Part shown: in pieces, positions 20,199-28,574 of the stretch | How positions within the stretch are numbered: position 1 is the first letter of the stretch | Layout: every line of letters starts with the position of its first letter | DNA from: Prado023 sp963706885 | Lineage (GTDB): Bacteria; Actinomycetota; Actinomycetes; S36-B12; CAIYMF01 | Direction of reading: 5' to 3' | DNA: 64,000 nt | NCBI GenBank assembly: GCA_963706885.1 | Contig: CAVPNX010000025.1 | Coordinates: forward strand, 1-64,000 | Translations under genes and position numbers: made by a program | The notes under the pieces: model-generated | The model's database searches: none | Told to the model about the DNA's origin: nothing | Seen by the model: only the letters and a program-made list of their open reading frames with translations

Positions 20199-21506
20199 AT
20201 GGGTGAGCAGCTGTTCGACCGTCCTGCGCTGAGCGAGCGCGTCTGGCTGCTGCGGGTCCTGCGCCTGGAGACGGTCGGCGGCATCCTCATGCTGGTCGCC
20301 GCGGCCGTCGCGCTGGTCTGGGCCAACTCGCAGTGGGTCGAGGGCTACCAGGCCCTGATCAGCACCGAGATCGGTCCCGAGGCCCTGCACCTGCACCTTC
20401 CGCTGAGTGTGTGGGCGGCGGACTTCCTGCTCGCGTTCTTCTTCTTCCTCGCCGGCCTCGAGCTCAAGCACGAGGTGCAGGTGGGGACGTTGAGCAAGCC
20501 GTCGCAGGCAGCCGTCCCGGTGGTCGCCGCGATCGGCGGCATGGTCGTGCCAGCCCTGATCTACGTGGCCTTCACCTGGCAGTTGCCGGTGGAGCGCACC
20601 GGGTGGGGCATCCCCATGGCCACCGACATCGCCTTCGCCCTGGCGGTCCTGGCGATCCTGGGCCGCGGCCTGCCCCTGGCGCTGCGGGCGTTCCTGCTGA
20701 CCCTGGCCGTCGTCGACGACCTCGGGGCGATCACCGTGATCGCGATCTTCTACTCCGACAAGTTCGCGCTCGGCTACTTCCTGGCCTCCGTGGCGCTGGT
20801 CGGCCTCTGGTGGGTCCTGCAGCACCGCCGGTTCGGCGGCAGGCGAGCCGCGCTGGCGGTCTACGTGCCCCTGGCGATGCTGATCTGGTACACCACCCAC
20901 GAGTCCGGGATCCATGCCACCGTCGCCGGCGTGGCCATGGGCCTGGCGACCCGGGTGTCCCATGACCCGGGGGAGGACAAGTCCCCCGGTGACCGGGCCG
21001 AGCACGCGCTGCGCCCCTTCGTCGCGGGGTTCGCGGTGCCCGTCTTCGCGTTCACGAGCGCCGGGGTGACCGTGCGCGACGTCGGGGACTCCACAGCCCC
21101 AGTGGAGTCGTTCGGCCAGACCCTGACCTCCCCGGTGGCCCTCGGGGTCCTGGTGGGGCTCCTGATCGGCAAGCCGATCGGCGTGATCGGCGGCGCGTGG
21201 CTGATGGCCCGGTTCACCCGCGCCTCCCTGAACCCGGCCCTGCGGTGGTCGGACGTGGCCGCCGTCGGCGTCCTGGCCGGGATCGGGTTCACGGTCAGCC
21301 TGCTGATCGCCGAGCTGGCCTTCGAGGAGGACGCCCAGCTGCTCACCGACGCCAAGGTCGGCATCCTCAGCGCCAGCTTCGGGGCGGCCCTGCTCTCGGC
21401 GCTGGTGCTCGCCCGGCGCAAGCGCGCGCTGGAACGGCTCGTGGCCGACGAGGATGCGGACGCCGATGCTGACGGGATCCCCGACGTCTACCAGCGCGAG
21501 GCGTAG
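20199..21506 (+). CDS. nhaA: Na+/H+ antiporter NhaA
   Basis: A 435-residue inner-membrane antiporter exchanging sodium for protons. The paired aspartates of the transport site are in LAVVDDLGAI near residue 175, preceded by ATDIAFALAVLA near 142. TM4/TM11-type extended-chain segments are present (GIGFTVSLLIAEL near 365). The C-terminus is an acidic tail, DEDADADADGIPD, outside the usual domain. ATG 20199. A CAGAGT box 7 nt upstream may be a weak leaderless promoter. It is divergent from acs. Confidence 0.95.
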   Translation: MGEQLFDRPALSERVWLLRVLRLETVGGILMLVAAAVALVWANSQWVEGYQALISTEIGPEALHLHLPLSVWAADFLLAFFFFLAGLELKHEVQVGTLSKPSQAAVPVVAAIGGMVVPALIYVAFTWQLPVERTGWGIPMATDIAFALAVLAILGRGLPLALRAFLLTLAVVDDLGAITVIAIFYSDKFALGYFLASVALVGLWWVLQHRRFGGRRAALAVYVPLAMLIWYTTHESGIHATVAGVAMGLATRVSHDPGEDKSPGDRAEHALRPFVAGFAVPVFAFTSAGVTVRDVGDSTAPVESFGQTLTSPVALGVLVGLLIGKPIGVIGGAWLMARFTRASLNPALRWSDVAAVGVLAGIGFTVSLLIAELAFEEDAQLLTDAKVGILSASFGAALLSALVLARRKRALERLVADEDADADADGIPDVYQREA

Positions 21507-21594
21507 GTCCCCGGCCGAGCGGATGACTGCCGCCACGCCGAGGTGCGGCTCCGCGCGATAGCCTTGCGCCGACTTCCGGCGAAAGGACCCGCGG

Positions 21595-22053
21595 ATGGAC
21601 AGCAACTCCGACACCAGCGTCAGCACCCTGGTGAACTCGGCCATCACTGACGCACAGAACCTGGTGCGCCAGCAGATCGAGCTGGCCAAGGCGGAGGTCG
21701 CGCAGAGCGCCAAGCAGGCCGCAGGCGTCTCAGGGCTGCTCATCGGGGCCGGCGTCCTGGCGTTCCTGGCGTTCGTCTTCGCCCTTGTCGCCGGCGCCTA
21801 CGGGCTCGTGGCCGCCGGGATGCCGGTGTGGGCCGGGTTCCTCACCGTCGCCGGGATCCTGCTGGTCGTCGGGATCATCCTCGGGCTGGTGGGCAAGTCG
21901 CGGGTGAAGTACGTGACCCCGCCGCAGCGGGCGATCCAGGGGGCCGAGCGGACCAAGACCCAGCTCTCGGGAATCACCGCCGGACTGCCCGTGCCCGGCG
22001 TGGACCTGGCACCCCTTGAGGAGAAGGCAGTCAGCACCGTCCCGGCACCGTGA
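21595..22053 (+). CDS. Holin-superfamily membrane protein (Phage_holin_3_6 / DUF1469)
   Basis: A 152-residue protein with an amphipathic N-terminal helix (LVRQQIELAKAEVAQSAKQA) followed by two membrane segments, GLLIGAGVLAFLAFVFALVAG and AGFLTVAGILLVVGIILGLV. This is the chromosomal DUF1469 family rather than a phage lysis gene, and nothing else phage-like is near. ATG 21595 follows AAAGGA by 7 nt. The next gene starts in its stop codon (GTGA), so they are translationally coupled. Function is unknown; an envelope role is likely. Confidence 0.8.
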   Translation: MDSNSDTSVSTLVNSAITDAQNLVRQQIELAKAEVAQSAKQAAGVSGLLIGAGVLAFLAFVFALVAGAYGLVAAGMPVWAGFLTVAGILLVVGIILGLVGKSRVKYVTPPQRAIQGAERTKTQLSGITAGLPVPGVDLAPLEEKAVSTVPAP

Positions 22054-22965
22054 CGCTGCTGGACCCGGAGGAGGTCGTCCGGGTCGAGGGACCCTGGACG
22101 CACCGGGATGTGCCCGCGAACGGCTCGCGGTTCCATGTCGCCGAGATGGGCGAGGGGCCACTGGTGCTGCTGCTGCACGGCTTCCCCACCTTCTGGTGGA
22201 CGTGGCGGCATGCCCTGCCGGTCCTGGCCGCGGCCGGCTACCGCGCGGCGGCGATGGACCTGCGTGGGTACGCCGGGTCCGACCACCCCCCGCGCGGCTA
22301 CGACCCGACCACGCTCTCGGCGGACGTCAGCGGGGTGATCCGCTCGCTGGGCTCCCGCGATGCCGTCGTCGTCGGGCACGGGTGGGGCGGCTTCCTGGCG
22401 TGGACGACGGCTGTCACCCATCCCGAGGCGGTCCGCGCGATCGCCCCGGTGTCGATGCCGCACCCACGCCGGTTGCGCGCCGCGCTGCTCGGCGACGCTG
22501 CCCAGCGCCGGGCGTCGGCCTACGCGTTCGGCTACCAGGTGCCGGCGTCCCCGGAGCGAGACCTGCTGGAGGACGGGGCCGCCGAGGTGGGCGACTCTGC
22601 TGCGCGCATGGTCGGCCACACCGGACTGGCCCGATGATCACACCGCGGCCACGTACCGAGCGGCGATGCTGCTGCTCAACACGGCCCACTGCGCGCTGGA
22701 GTACCACCGGTGGGCGCTGCGCTCGGTCCCCCGGCCCGACGGCATCCGGTACGCCAGGCGGATGCGGACCCCCATCACGGCTCCGGTCCTGCACGTGCAG
22801 GGGCAGGCCGACCCGACGGTGCTGCCGAGCAGCGCCCGCGGATCCGGGGCGTTCGTGACCGGGCGCTACGAGTACACCGAGATCCCCGCCGCAGGGCACT
22901 TCCCCCACGAGGAGCGTCCCGACGAGTTCCACAACACGCTTCTGGCCTGGCTGGCAACCCTCTGA
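22050..22965 (+). CDS. Alpha/beta-hydrolase (EphE-like), nucleophile position changed, one frameshift
   Basis: About 304 residues of the epoxide hydrolase type of alpha/beta fold. HGFPTFWWTWRH near residue 40 is the oxyanion loop. The nucleophile elbow reads VVGHGWGGFLAW near residue 110, with glycine where Asp or Ser is expected. The acid QGQADPTVL and the histidine AAGHFPHEERP are retained. GTG 22050 overlaps the preceding stop. The frame moves near 22590, between DGAAEVG and LLRAWSATPDW. It occupies the place of M. tuberculosis ephE (Rv3670) beside marP. Catalysis is doubtful unless the Gly codon is also a base error. Confidence 0.8.
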
Positions 22966-23057
22966 CCCGCCCCCCCGCCGCCCCGCCGCCCCCGCCGCCC
23001 CGCCCCCGCCGCCCCCGCCGCCCCGCCGCCCCCGCTGCCCCAGCCCCCGCCGCCGCA
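22966..23057. repeat. CCG/CCCCG simple-sequence tract
   Basis: Nearly uninterrupted C-rich units of CCGCC and CCCCGCC directly after the hydrolase stop. The opposite strand is a G-tract series able to form quadruplexes. Confidence 0.85.
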
Positions 23058-23097
23058 AGATCGCGATCCGATCCAAGAACGGGGCCGTCGGGCGGCC

Positions 23098-23146
23098 CGA
23101 GAGTTGGATGAAACCGCTCCCAGCGCTCGAGAGTTGGACGAAACCG
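23098..23146. repeat. 19-bp direct repeat, 30-bp period
   Basis: CGAGAGTTGGATGAAACCG (23098-23116) recurs as CGAGAGTTGGACGAAACCG (23128-23146). It lies between the hydrolase and marP 3' ends, that is, in a convergent gap. Confidence 0.8.
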
Positions 23147-23193
23147 CCACCGGGCGCCGGGGCCGGCGGGCGCCGGCGCCGGGGCTCGGGGGG

Positions 23194-24372
23194 CTAGAGG
23201 GACCGGCAGGGGCCGGCGGGGACCTCGGCGGTCGCCCTGCGGGTCTCCGCGATGGCGCCGGCCACCTCGGCCCGGGTCAGGGCGAACCCGGTCTCGTCGT
23301 CGTCCTGGGCGTTGGCGAACACGAGGCCGATGACGTCCCCGTCGAGGTCCAGAAGGGCGCCGCCGGAGTTCCCCGGGCGGACCAGCCCACGGAACACGTG
23401 CACCTCTCGACTGCCCGAGCCCTGGTCGTCAGCGACCAGGATCTGGCCCCGGACCCGCGCCTCACCCAGGGTGAGCGACCCACCTCCCGGGTACCCGGCA
23501 ACCACGGCATCGGTGCCCCGGGGCGCATCGTCGACCCAGTCGGGGACCGGCGCCTCCAGGCCGGGGACGTGCAGGATGGCCACATCGGTCGCCGGATCGA
23601 GGTACACCAGGCGGGCGCCGCGGGTGGCCCGGTCGGCGGCGGAGCTGATCGTGATCCGACCGGCGCCGGCCACGACGTGGGCGTTGGTGGCCACCCGACC
23701 CGGGCTGACCACGACCCCGGAGCCCAGCGACGAGGACCCGCAGCGCGTCGAGGTCGCCGACACCTGGACCACCGAGTCGCGCGCGACCAGCGCGGCCGCC
23801 TCGGACACGTCGACGTTCGCCGGATCCTCGACCGGGGGCAGGGTGGCGGGGTTGAACGGCAGGCTGGGGACGTCGATCGTGGCCAGGAGCTCGCGGGCGT
23901 CATCCAGCAGCGCCCCGCCGGGCCCGGCCAGGACCTGGTCCAGGAGGGGATAGCCGCGGGAGGCACGCACCTGCTCTGACGTGGGCCCCAGGGAGCTGGT
24001 CGCCACCACCGAGAGGACCATCCACGCACACAGCAGGAAGGCCAGGATGCTCACGACCATGCCCGAGGCGCTGTCCAGCACACGGATCGGGCGGAAGTCC
24101 ACGGCATCGCGGATGGTCCGGCCCGCGAACCCGAGGATGGCCTGGCCGATCACCCCGAGGACGAACATGCCGGCCAGGGTCGCCATCGCCTGCACGAACG
24201 TGGGCCATTCCCGGTCGGCGATCAGGTTCGGCACCAGCCACGCCCCGCACAGCGCGCCGCCGATGAAGCCGGCGAAGGACGCAGCCGTGGTGATGACCCC
24301 GGAGCGCCACCCGGCGATCGCGACCACCAGCAGGCCCACGAGCAGCGCGATGTCGATCCAGTTCCCGCTCAC
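23194..24372 (-). CDS. marP: MarP-family membrane serine protease (acid/oxidative stress)
   Basis: A 392-residue protein with four N-terminal membrane segments of CvpA type (first: IDIALLVGLLVVAIAG) and a periplasmic trypsin-like protease. The triad is visible: His in TNAHVVAG near residue 225, Asp in LDPATDVAIL near 255, Ser in RPGNSGGAL near 340. Two cysteines, one just before the protease core (TRCGSSS) and one at the C-terminus (GPCRSL), may form the regulatory disulfide known for Rv3671c. GTG 24372 overlaps the NUDIX stop. In mycobacteria this enzyme maintains internal pH by cutting a peptidoglycan hydrolase. Confidence 0.93.
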   Translation of the reverse strand: MSGNWIDIALLVGLLVVAIAGWRSGVITTAASFAGFIGGALCGAWLVPNLIADREWPTFVQAMATLAGMFVLGVIGQAILGFAGRTIRDAVDFRPIRVLDSASGMVVSILAFLLCAWMVLSVVATSSLGPTSEQVRASRGYPLLDQVLAGPGGALLDDARELLATIDVPSLPFNPATLPPVEDPANVDVSEAAALVARDSVVQVSATSTRCGSSSLGSGVVVSPGRVATNAHVVAGAGRITISSAADRATRGARLVYLDPATDVAILHVPGLEAPVPDWVDDAPRGTDAVVAGYPGGGSLTLGEARVRGQILVADDQGSGSREVHVFRGLVRPGNSGGALLDLDGDVIGLVFANAQDDDETGFALTRAEVAGAIAETRRATAEVPAGPCRSL

Positions 24373-25052
24373 CAGGAGATCCCCACCTCACGCTCGCGCG
24401 GCCACGGCTGGGACCAGCCCGCGAGGTCGAGCAGGCGGTCGAGCAGCCCGGCGGTGAACCCCCACACGAGCATGTCGGCGACCTGGAAGCCCGGCCCCCG
24501 GTAGCCCGACGGGTGGACCACCGTCACCCGGTTGGCCGGGTCGACCAGGTGGGCCAGCGGGATCCGCTCGGCGCGAGCGACCTCACGCGGATCGGCGGCC
24601 CAGACCGGGGCCGGGACGCTCCAGTAGCCGATCACGGGAGTCACGGTGTAGCCGCTGGGTGGCAGCCACAGGTCCGGCAGCACGCGCGCCACGGTCACCC
24701 CTGCCGGCTCGAGGCCGGTCTCCTCCTGCGCCTCGCGCAGGGCGGCGGCGACCGGACCGTCGTCCTCGGGATCGACCCCCCCTCCGGGGAAGGCCGGCTG
24801 ACCCGCATGCGAGCGCATGTCAGCCGCCCGCTCGATGAGCAGGACGTCGGGGCCGTGCGGGCCGTCCCCGAACAGGATGAGCACCGCCGAGTACCGCGAC
24901 TCGGTGTCCGGCGGCGGTGTGAAGCGCGACAGCTCGTTGCCGGCCACCCCGTCGATGGCGCCCAGGAACGCGGCGAACCACTCGGGCAGGGGCACGCCGG
25001 CAGGGTCGGCTGCGCCGTCCCGGGGCAGGTCGGCCCCGTCCGGGCCGCTCAC
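24369..25052 (-). CDS. NUDIX hydrolase (CoA pyrophosphatase-like)
   Basis: A 227-residue hydrolase of nucleoside-diphosphate-linked compounds. The Nudix box is complete: GGGVDPEDDGPVAA followed by LREAQEETGL near residue 100. HAGQPAFPGG just before it resembles the UPF0035 signature of NudL-type CoA pyrophosphatases, though the substrate is an inference. GTG 25052 overlaps the nth stop (GTGA), and its own stop overlaps marP. It thus sits in a tight nth-NUDIX-marP operon equivalent to Rv3674c-Rv3672c-Rv3671c, without the thioredoxin-like gene found there. Confidence 0.88.
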   Translation of the reverse strand: MSGPDGADLPRDGAADPAGVPLPEWFAAFLGAIDGVAGNELSRFTPPPDTESRYSAVLILFGDGPHGPDVLLIERAADMRSHAGQPAFPGGGVDPEDDGPVAAALREAQEETGLEPAGVTVARVLPDLWLPPSGYTVTPVIGYWSVPAPVWAADPREVARAERIPLAHLVDPANRVTVVHPSGYRGPGFQVADMLVWGFTAGLLDRLLDLAGWSQPWPREREVGISW

Positions 25053-25756
25053 GGTCCCACCTTGACCAGTCGGGCTGCCTTGACCGGATCGGTCTGGCCC
25101 TCCCCGAAGCTCGGGCAGAGCTGCGCCAACGGGCAGGCACCACAGGCCGGTGTCCGGGCGAAGCACACCCGCCGGCCATGCCAGATCAGGCGGTGCGAGA
25201 GCACAGTCCACTGCGAGCGGGGGAACAACGACCCGACCTCGGCCTCCACCTTCTCGGGGTCGTCCTGCGTGGTCCACCCGAAGCGCCGGGAGAGCCGACC
25301 GAAGTGCGTGTCGACAGTGATCCCCGGCACGTCGAACGCGTTGCCGAGCACGACATTGGCCGTCTTGCGTCCCACGCCGGGCAGGGTGACCAGGTCCTTC
25401 AGCCGGCCGGGCACCTGGCCGTCGTAGGCCTCGACCAGCCGGGCGGCCATGCCCTGCAGCGAGGCGGACTTGGACCGGAAGAACCCGGTGGACTCGATCA
25501 TGGACTCCAGCTCGGCCCGATCGGCGGCGGCCAGGTCGGCAGCCGTCGGGTAGGCGGCGAACACCTGCGGGGTCACCATGTTGACCCGGACGTCGGTGCA
25601 CTGCGCGGACAGGATGGTGGCCACCAGCAGCTGGTAGGGGGTCTCGAAGTCGAGCTCGCAGTGCGCATCCGGGTAGGTCTCACCCAGGATCCGGCCCATC
25701 CGCCGGGCACGGCGAACCAGCGCCGTGCGCGTCGCCGGGGGCGCCAGGGTGGACAT
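25049..25756 (-). CDS. nth: Endonuclease III (base-excision DNA glycosylase)
   Basis: A 235-residue bifunctional glycosylase/AP lyase acting on oxidised pyrimidines. The helix-hairpin-helix is LPGVGRKTANVV near residue 125, with the Schiff-base lysine. The catalytic Asp is in TVDTHFGRLS near 150. The 4Fe-4S ligands are at the C-terminus: CFARTPACGACPLAQLC. ATG 25756 lies 6 nt after TAGGCT (25763-25768), a leaderless promoter. It is first gene of the nth-NUDIX-marP operon, divergent from the rsiG-like gene. Confidence 0.97.
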   Translation of the reverse strand: MSTLAPPATRTALVRRARRMGRILGETYPDAHCELDFETPYQLLVATILSAQCTDVRVNMVTPQVFAAYPTAADLAAADRAELESMIESTGFFRSKSASLQGMAARLVEAYDGQVPGRLKDLVTLPGVGRKTANVVLGNAFDVPGITVDTHFGRLSRRFGWTTQDDPEKVEAEVGSLFPRSQWTVLSHRLIWHGRRVCFARTPACGACPLAQLCPSFGEGQTDPVKAARLVKVGP

Positions 25757-25762
25757 GGGAAT

Positions 25763-25768
25763 AGCCTA
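25763..25768 (-). promoter_or_regulatory. Leaderless -10 box of nth
   Basis: TAGGCT on the minus strand, 6 nt before ATG 25756. Confidence 0.6.
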
Positions 25769-25806
25769 GGGCCGATCCGCGCCACCCGAGCCCGCTCAGG
25801 AGTGCC

Positions 25807-26304
25807 ATGGCCACCAAGCCCCCGCCGACCCCACCCGAGGTGGATCCGGCCTACTCCGGGCTGACCCTCGACGACCTGCGCGACCTGCGCCGCGAGCTCG
25901 GCGACGAGGAGTCGCGGGTGTCCTACTGGCGCCGGATCATCCAGGCGCGGATCGACCTGTTGACCCGGGGGAGCTCGGACGGGGACATCGTCGAGCGGCT
26001 GACCTCCGTGCTGGCCGAGAGTGGCGCCGTGCACCGGCGGCTGGCCAACCTGTCGGTGAAGCCCGCCGGCGACATCGAGGCCCTGCCGGACCTGCACGCC
26101 CTGTGGACCCGGGTCGTGGACTCCCGGGACGAGGCGGCTGTTGCTCAGTTCGTCGCGGAGCTGCGCGTCGTCGAGACCGACATCTCCGCGCTGCGCCGCG
26201 AGATCCACCAGCGCCTGGACGAGGCCACGGGCCAGCTGATCGCCCGCTACCGGCAGGATCCGACCCTCGCGCTCACCGCGCTGCCCGACATCGGGCTGCG
26301 CTAG
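25807..26304 (+). CDS. RsiG/AmfC-like anti-sigma factor with c-di-GMP signature
   Basis: A 165-residue, mostly helical protein. Residues 35-50 fit the E(X)3S(X)2R(X)3Q(X)3D signature of RsiG exactly: E35, S39, R42, Q46, D50, within a charged helix. A second copy at E123, S127, R130, H134, D138 has His where Gln is expected. In Streptomyces, RsiG binds a c-di-GMP dimer through two such helices and then holds the sigma factor WhiG; that ligand and partner are inferred here. ATG 25807 follows CAGGAG by 5 nt. Neighbours are nth (divergent) and crp, 58 nt downstream. No whiG or c-di-GMP enzyme is in the window. Confidence 0.72.
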   Translation: MATKPPPTPPEVDPAYSGLTLDDLRDLRRELGDEESRVSYWRRIIQARIDLLTRGSSDGDIVERLTSVLAESGAVHRRLANLSVKPAGDIEALPDLHALWTRVVDSRDEAAVAQFVAELRVVETDISALRREIHQRLDEATGQLIARYRQDPTLALTALPDIGLR

Positions 26305-26309
26305 ACCAC

Positions 26310-26315
26310 TACTGT
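26310..26315 (+). promoter_or_regulatory. Putative -10 box of crp
   Basis: TACTGT lies just after the rsiG-like stop and would give a leader of about 40 nt containing the ribosome site. Confidence 0.4.
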
Positions 26316-26362
26316 GGGTGGCCTGCGGGGGCCAGTACCGCACGCCCATGGGAGGAGTCACC

Positions 26363-27037
26363 GTGCAGGATCGGCTGCGCTCCGCGCCGTTGTTCACCGC
26401 CCTGGACGACGATGCTGCGATCGCCATGCGGGCGTCGATGAACGAGGTCCGCCTGAGCAAGGGCGACATCCTGTTCACCGAGGGTGAGGTCGGGGACAAG
26501 CTGTTCCTGATCGAGTCCGGCAAGATCAAGCTGGGACACACCTCGACCGACGGCCGCGAGTCGCTGATCGCCGTGCTCGGGGCCGGGGAGATGCTCGGCG
26601 AGCTGTCCCTGTTCGATCCCGGACCGCGCACCGCGACGGCCGTGGCCGTCACCAAGTCCAAGGTCCTGTCCATGGGGCATGAGGCGCTGCTGCCCTGGCT
26701 GGTGGGGCGCCCCGACATGGCGGTGGCGCTCCTGGCCTCACTGGCGCGCCGACTGCGCCGCACCAACGAGGCCATGGCCGACCTGGTGTTCTCCGACGTC
26801 CCTGGCCGCGTGGCCAAGGCCCTGCTCGAGCTGGGCTCCAAGTTCGGTGACGAGACCCCCGAGGGCCTGCTCGTGAGCCACGACCTGACCCAGGAGGAGC
26901 TCGCCCAGCTCGTCGGGGCCTCCCGCGAGACGGTGAACAAGGCCCTGGCCGACTTCTCCCAGCGTGGCTGGATCCACATCGAGCAGCGCCAGGTCACCCT
27001 GCTGGACATCCCCCGGCTGGAGCAGCGAGCCCGCTGA
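26363..27037 (+). CDS. crp: cAMP receptor protein (CRP/FNR family)
   Basis: A 224-residue transcription factor, the same length as M. tuberculosis CRP (Rv3676). The cyclic-nucleotide pocket shows GEMLGELSLFDPGPRTATA near residue 80, with the Glu and Arg that contact cAMP. The long hinge helix contains RRLRRTNEAMADLVF. The helix-turn-helix is TQEELAQLVGASRETVNKAL near 180, almost identical to the mycobacterial recognition helix. GTG 26363 is chosen over ATG further upstream because GGAGGAG precedes it by 5 nt and the length then matches. A candidate target is upstream of hppA. Confidence 0.97.
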   Translation: MQDRLRSAPLFTALDDDAAIAMRASMNEVRLSKGDILFTEGEVGDKLFLIESGKIKLGHTSTDGRESLIAVLGAGEMLGELSLFDPGPRTATAVAVTKSKVLSMGHEALLPWLVGRPDMAVALLASLARRLRRTNEAMADLVFSDVPGRVAKALLELGSKFGDETPEGLLVSHDLTQEELAQLVGASRETVNKALADFSQRGWIHIEQRQVTLLDIPRLEQRAR

Positions 27038-27070
27038 GGAACGCGGGCTGACGATGCCGGCCGGGGCCGC

Positions 27071-27076
27071 TACATT
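27071..27076 (+). promoter_or_regulatory. Leaderless -10 box of the DUF4177 gene
   Basis: TACATT ends 6 nt before ATG 27083. Confidence 0.55.
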
Positions 27077-27082
27077 GACCCC

Positions 27083-27247
27083 ATGGCCGAACGCACCCGG
27101 TGGGAGTACGCCACCGCACCCCTGCTCATCCACGCGACCCAGCAGATCCTGAACAACTGGGGGACCGACGGCTGGGAGCTCGTCCAGGTCGTGCCGGGGC
27201 CCAACCCCGAGCAGCTCGTCGCCTACTTCAAGCGACCGTTGGCCTGA
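27083..27247 (+). CDS. Small DUF4177-like protein
   Basis: A 54-residue protein, MAERTRWEYATAP at the N-terminus, with the core WGTDGWELVQVV and the end VAYFKRPLA. The WEY...GWELV pattern is typical of DUF4177. It lies between crp and the RidA gene, as in other actinobacteria, and starts a run of plus-strand genes spaced by 1 nt or overlapping. Function is unknown. Confidence 0.82.
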   Translation: MAERTRWEYATAPLLIHATQQILNNWGTDGWELVQVVPGPNPEQLVAYFKRPLA

Positions 27248-27248
27248 G

Positions 27249-27710
27249 ATGGGCGCCGTCGAGGATCGTCTCGCCGCACTCGGCCACACCGTGCCCGAGG
27301 TGGCGCCCCCGGTCGCCGTCTACGTCCCGGCCGTCCAGACGGGCACCCTCGTCTACACCTCGGGGCAGCTGCCCCTGGCCTCCGGTGCCCTGATGGGCAC
27401 GGGCAAGGTCGGGGCCCAGGTGACGCCCGAGCAGGCCACGGCCATGGCCGCCCAGTGCGCCCTGAACGCCATCGCCGCCATCCGGGCCCTCATCGGCGAC
27501 CTCGACCGCGTCGTGCGCGTGGTCAAGGTGGTCGGCTTCGTCGCCAGCGACCCCGGCTTCAGCGGGCAGCCCGGCGTGGTCAACGGGGCCAGCGAGCTCC
27601 TCGGGGCCGCGTTCGGTGAGGCCGGGGTGCACGCGCGGTCGGCCGTGGGGGTCGCGGTCCTGCCACTGGATGCCCCCGTCGAGGTCGAGGTCATCGTGGA
27701 GATCAGCTGA
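27249..27710 (+). CDS. RidA-family protein
   Basis: A 153-residue YjgF/YER057c/UK114 member. The substrate-binding arginine is in VHARSAVGVAVLPLDAPVEVE near residue 125, and the N-terminal YTSGQLPL block is clear. RidA proteins hydrolyse reactive enamine/imine intermediates; some relatives are structural. ATG 27249 comes 1 nt after the preceding stop. It corresponds to Rv3678c near crp, although here all genes share the plus strand. Confidence 0.88.
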   Translation: MGAVEDRLAALGHTVPEVAPPVAVYVPAVQTGTLVYTSGQLPLASGALMGTGKVGAQVTPEQATAMAAQCALNAIAAIRALIGDLDRVVRVVKVVGFVASDPGFSGQPGVVNGASELLGAAFGEAGVHARSAVGVAVLPLDAPVEVEVIVEIS

Positions 27711-28574
27711 ATGGTCCTCGAGATGCCGGCCGAGCTGGTGGCCCGGGCCCGGATGCTGGCCTCGGGCGGCCCCTGGGACCCTCCCGAGGCTGTGGACGCC
27801 GCCACGATCGTGCTGCTGCGCGATGGGGCAGCCGGGCTCGAAGCCCTGCTCATGCGCCGGCCGGACTCGATGGCCTTCGCTCCCGGAATGCACGTGTTCC
27901 CCGGGGGTCGGGTCGACCTGGCCCAGGACTCACAGGTCGCCGTCCAGGGAACGGTGCGTGTCGGGGCGTGGACGGATCCGGACGCCGCCCGCGCACTGGT
28001 CGTGGCCGGGGTCCGCGAGACGTTCGAGGAGGCCGGCGTCCTGCTCGCGGTCGACCGGTCGGGACGCCCAGCTGCCCCCGACGGGAGTTGGGCGGCGGAC
28101 CGAGCGACCAGTGAGTCGGCCGCCGGGTTCCCCGGCGTGCTGCGCCGGCGCAGGGTGCACATCCAGGCCGACCTGTTGGTCCCGATCGCGCACTGGATCA
28201 CCCCCGAGGTCGAGACCCGCCGGTTCGACACCCGGTTCCTGGCTGCTGCGCTCCCCGCCGGGCAGGACGTCGACGCGCACATCACCGAGACCGACTCGGC
28301 CCACTGGATCGCCCCCGCCGACGCCCTCACGGCGTACCGCGGCGGCACCCTGGCCATGCTGCCGCCGACCGTGGCCGTCCTGGCCGACCTCGCCGGCCAG
28401 CGCTCGGTGGGCGATGCCCTGAACTGGGCGCGCACCCGGGAGGTCGTGCCGCTGCTGCCACGTGCACAGCTCGACGGGGACCACCTCTCGTGGGTGCTGG
28501 TCCATGCCTACACCGGCGAGGTGCTCTCCGCTGCCGACCAGCCGTCCGGATCCGAGGAGCGAGGGACCCGCTGA
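27711..28574 (+). CDS. NUDIX hydrolase (NUDT19-like)
   Basis: A 287-residue hydrolase. MHVFPGGRVDLAQDS near residue 65 begins the Nudix region, and GVRETFEEAGVLLA near 100 supplies REXXEEXG. The long spacing between the two and the C-terminal domain (ITETDSAHWIAPADAL) are those of the NUDT19/actinobacterial group, for which acyl-CoA or CoA are known substrates of relatives. ATG 27711 follows the RidA stop directly, and its TGA overlaps the next ATG (TGATG). Confidence 0.85.
   Translation: MVLEMPAELVARARMLASGGPWDPPEAVDAATIVLLRDGAAGLEALLMRRPDSMAFAPGMHVFPGGRVDLAQDSQVAVQGTVRVGAWTDPDAARALVVAGVRETFEEAGVLLAVDRSGRPAAPDGSWAADRATSESAAGFPGVLRRRRVHIQADLLVPIAHWITPEVETRRFDTRFLAAALPAGQDVDAHITETDSAHWIAPADALTAYRGGTLAMLPPTVAVLADLAGQRSVGDALNWARTREVVPLLPRAQLDGDHLSWVLVHAYTGEVLSAADQPSGSEERGTR

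Noticed and set aside
21595..22053. Prophage lysis gene
   Set aside because: The holin-like protein belongs to a chromosomal membrane-protein family, and no other phage gene, integrase or att site accompanies it.
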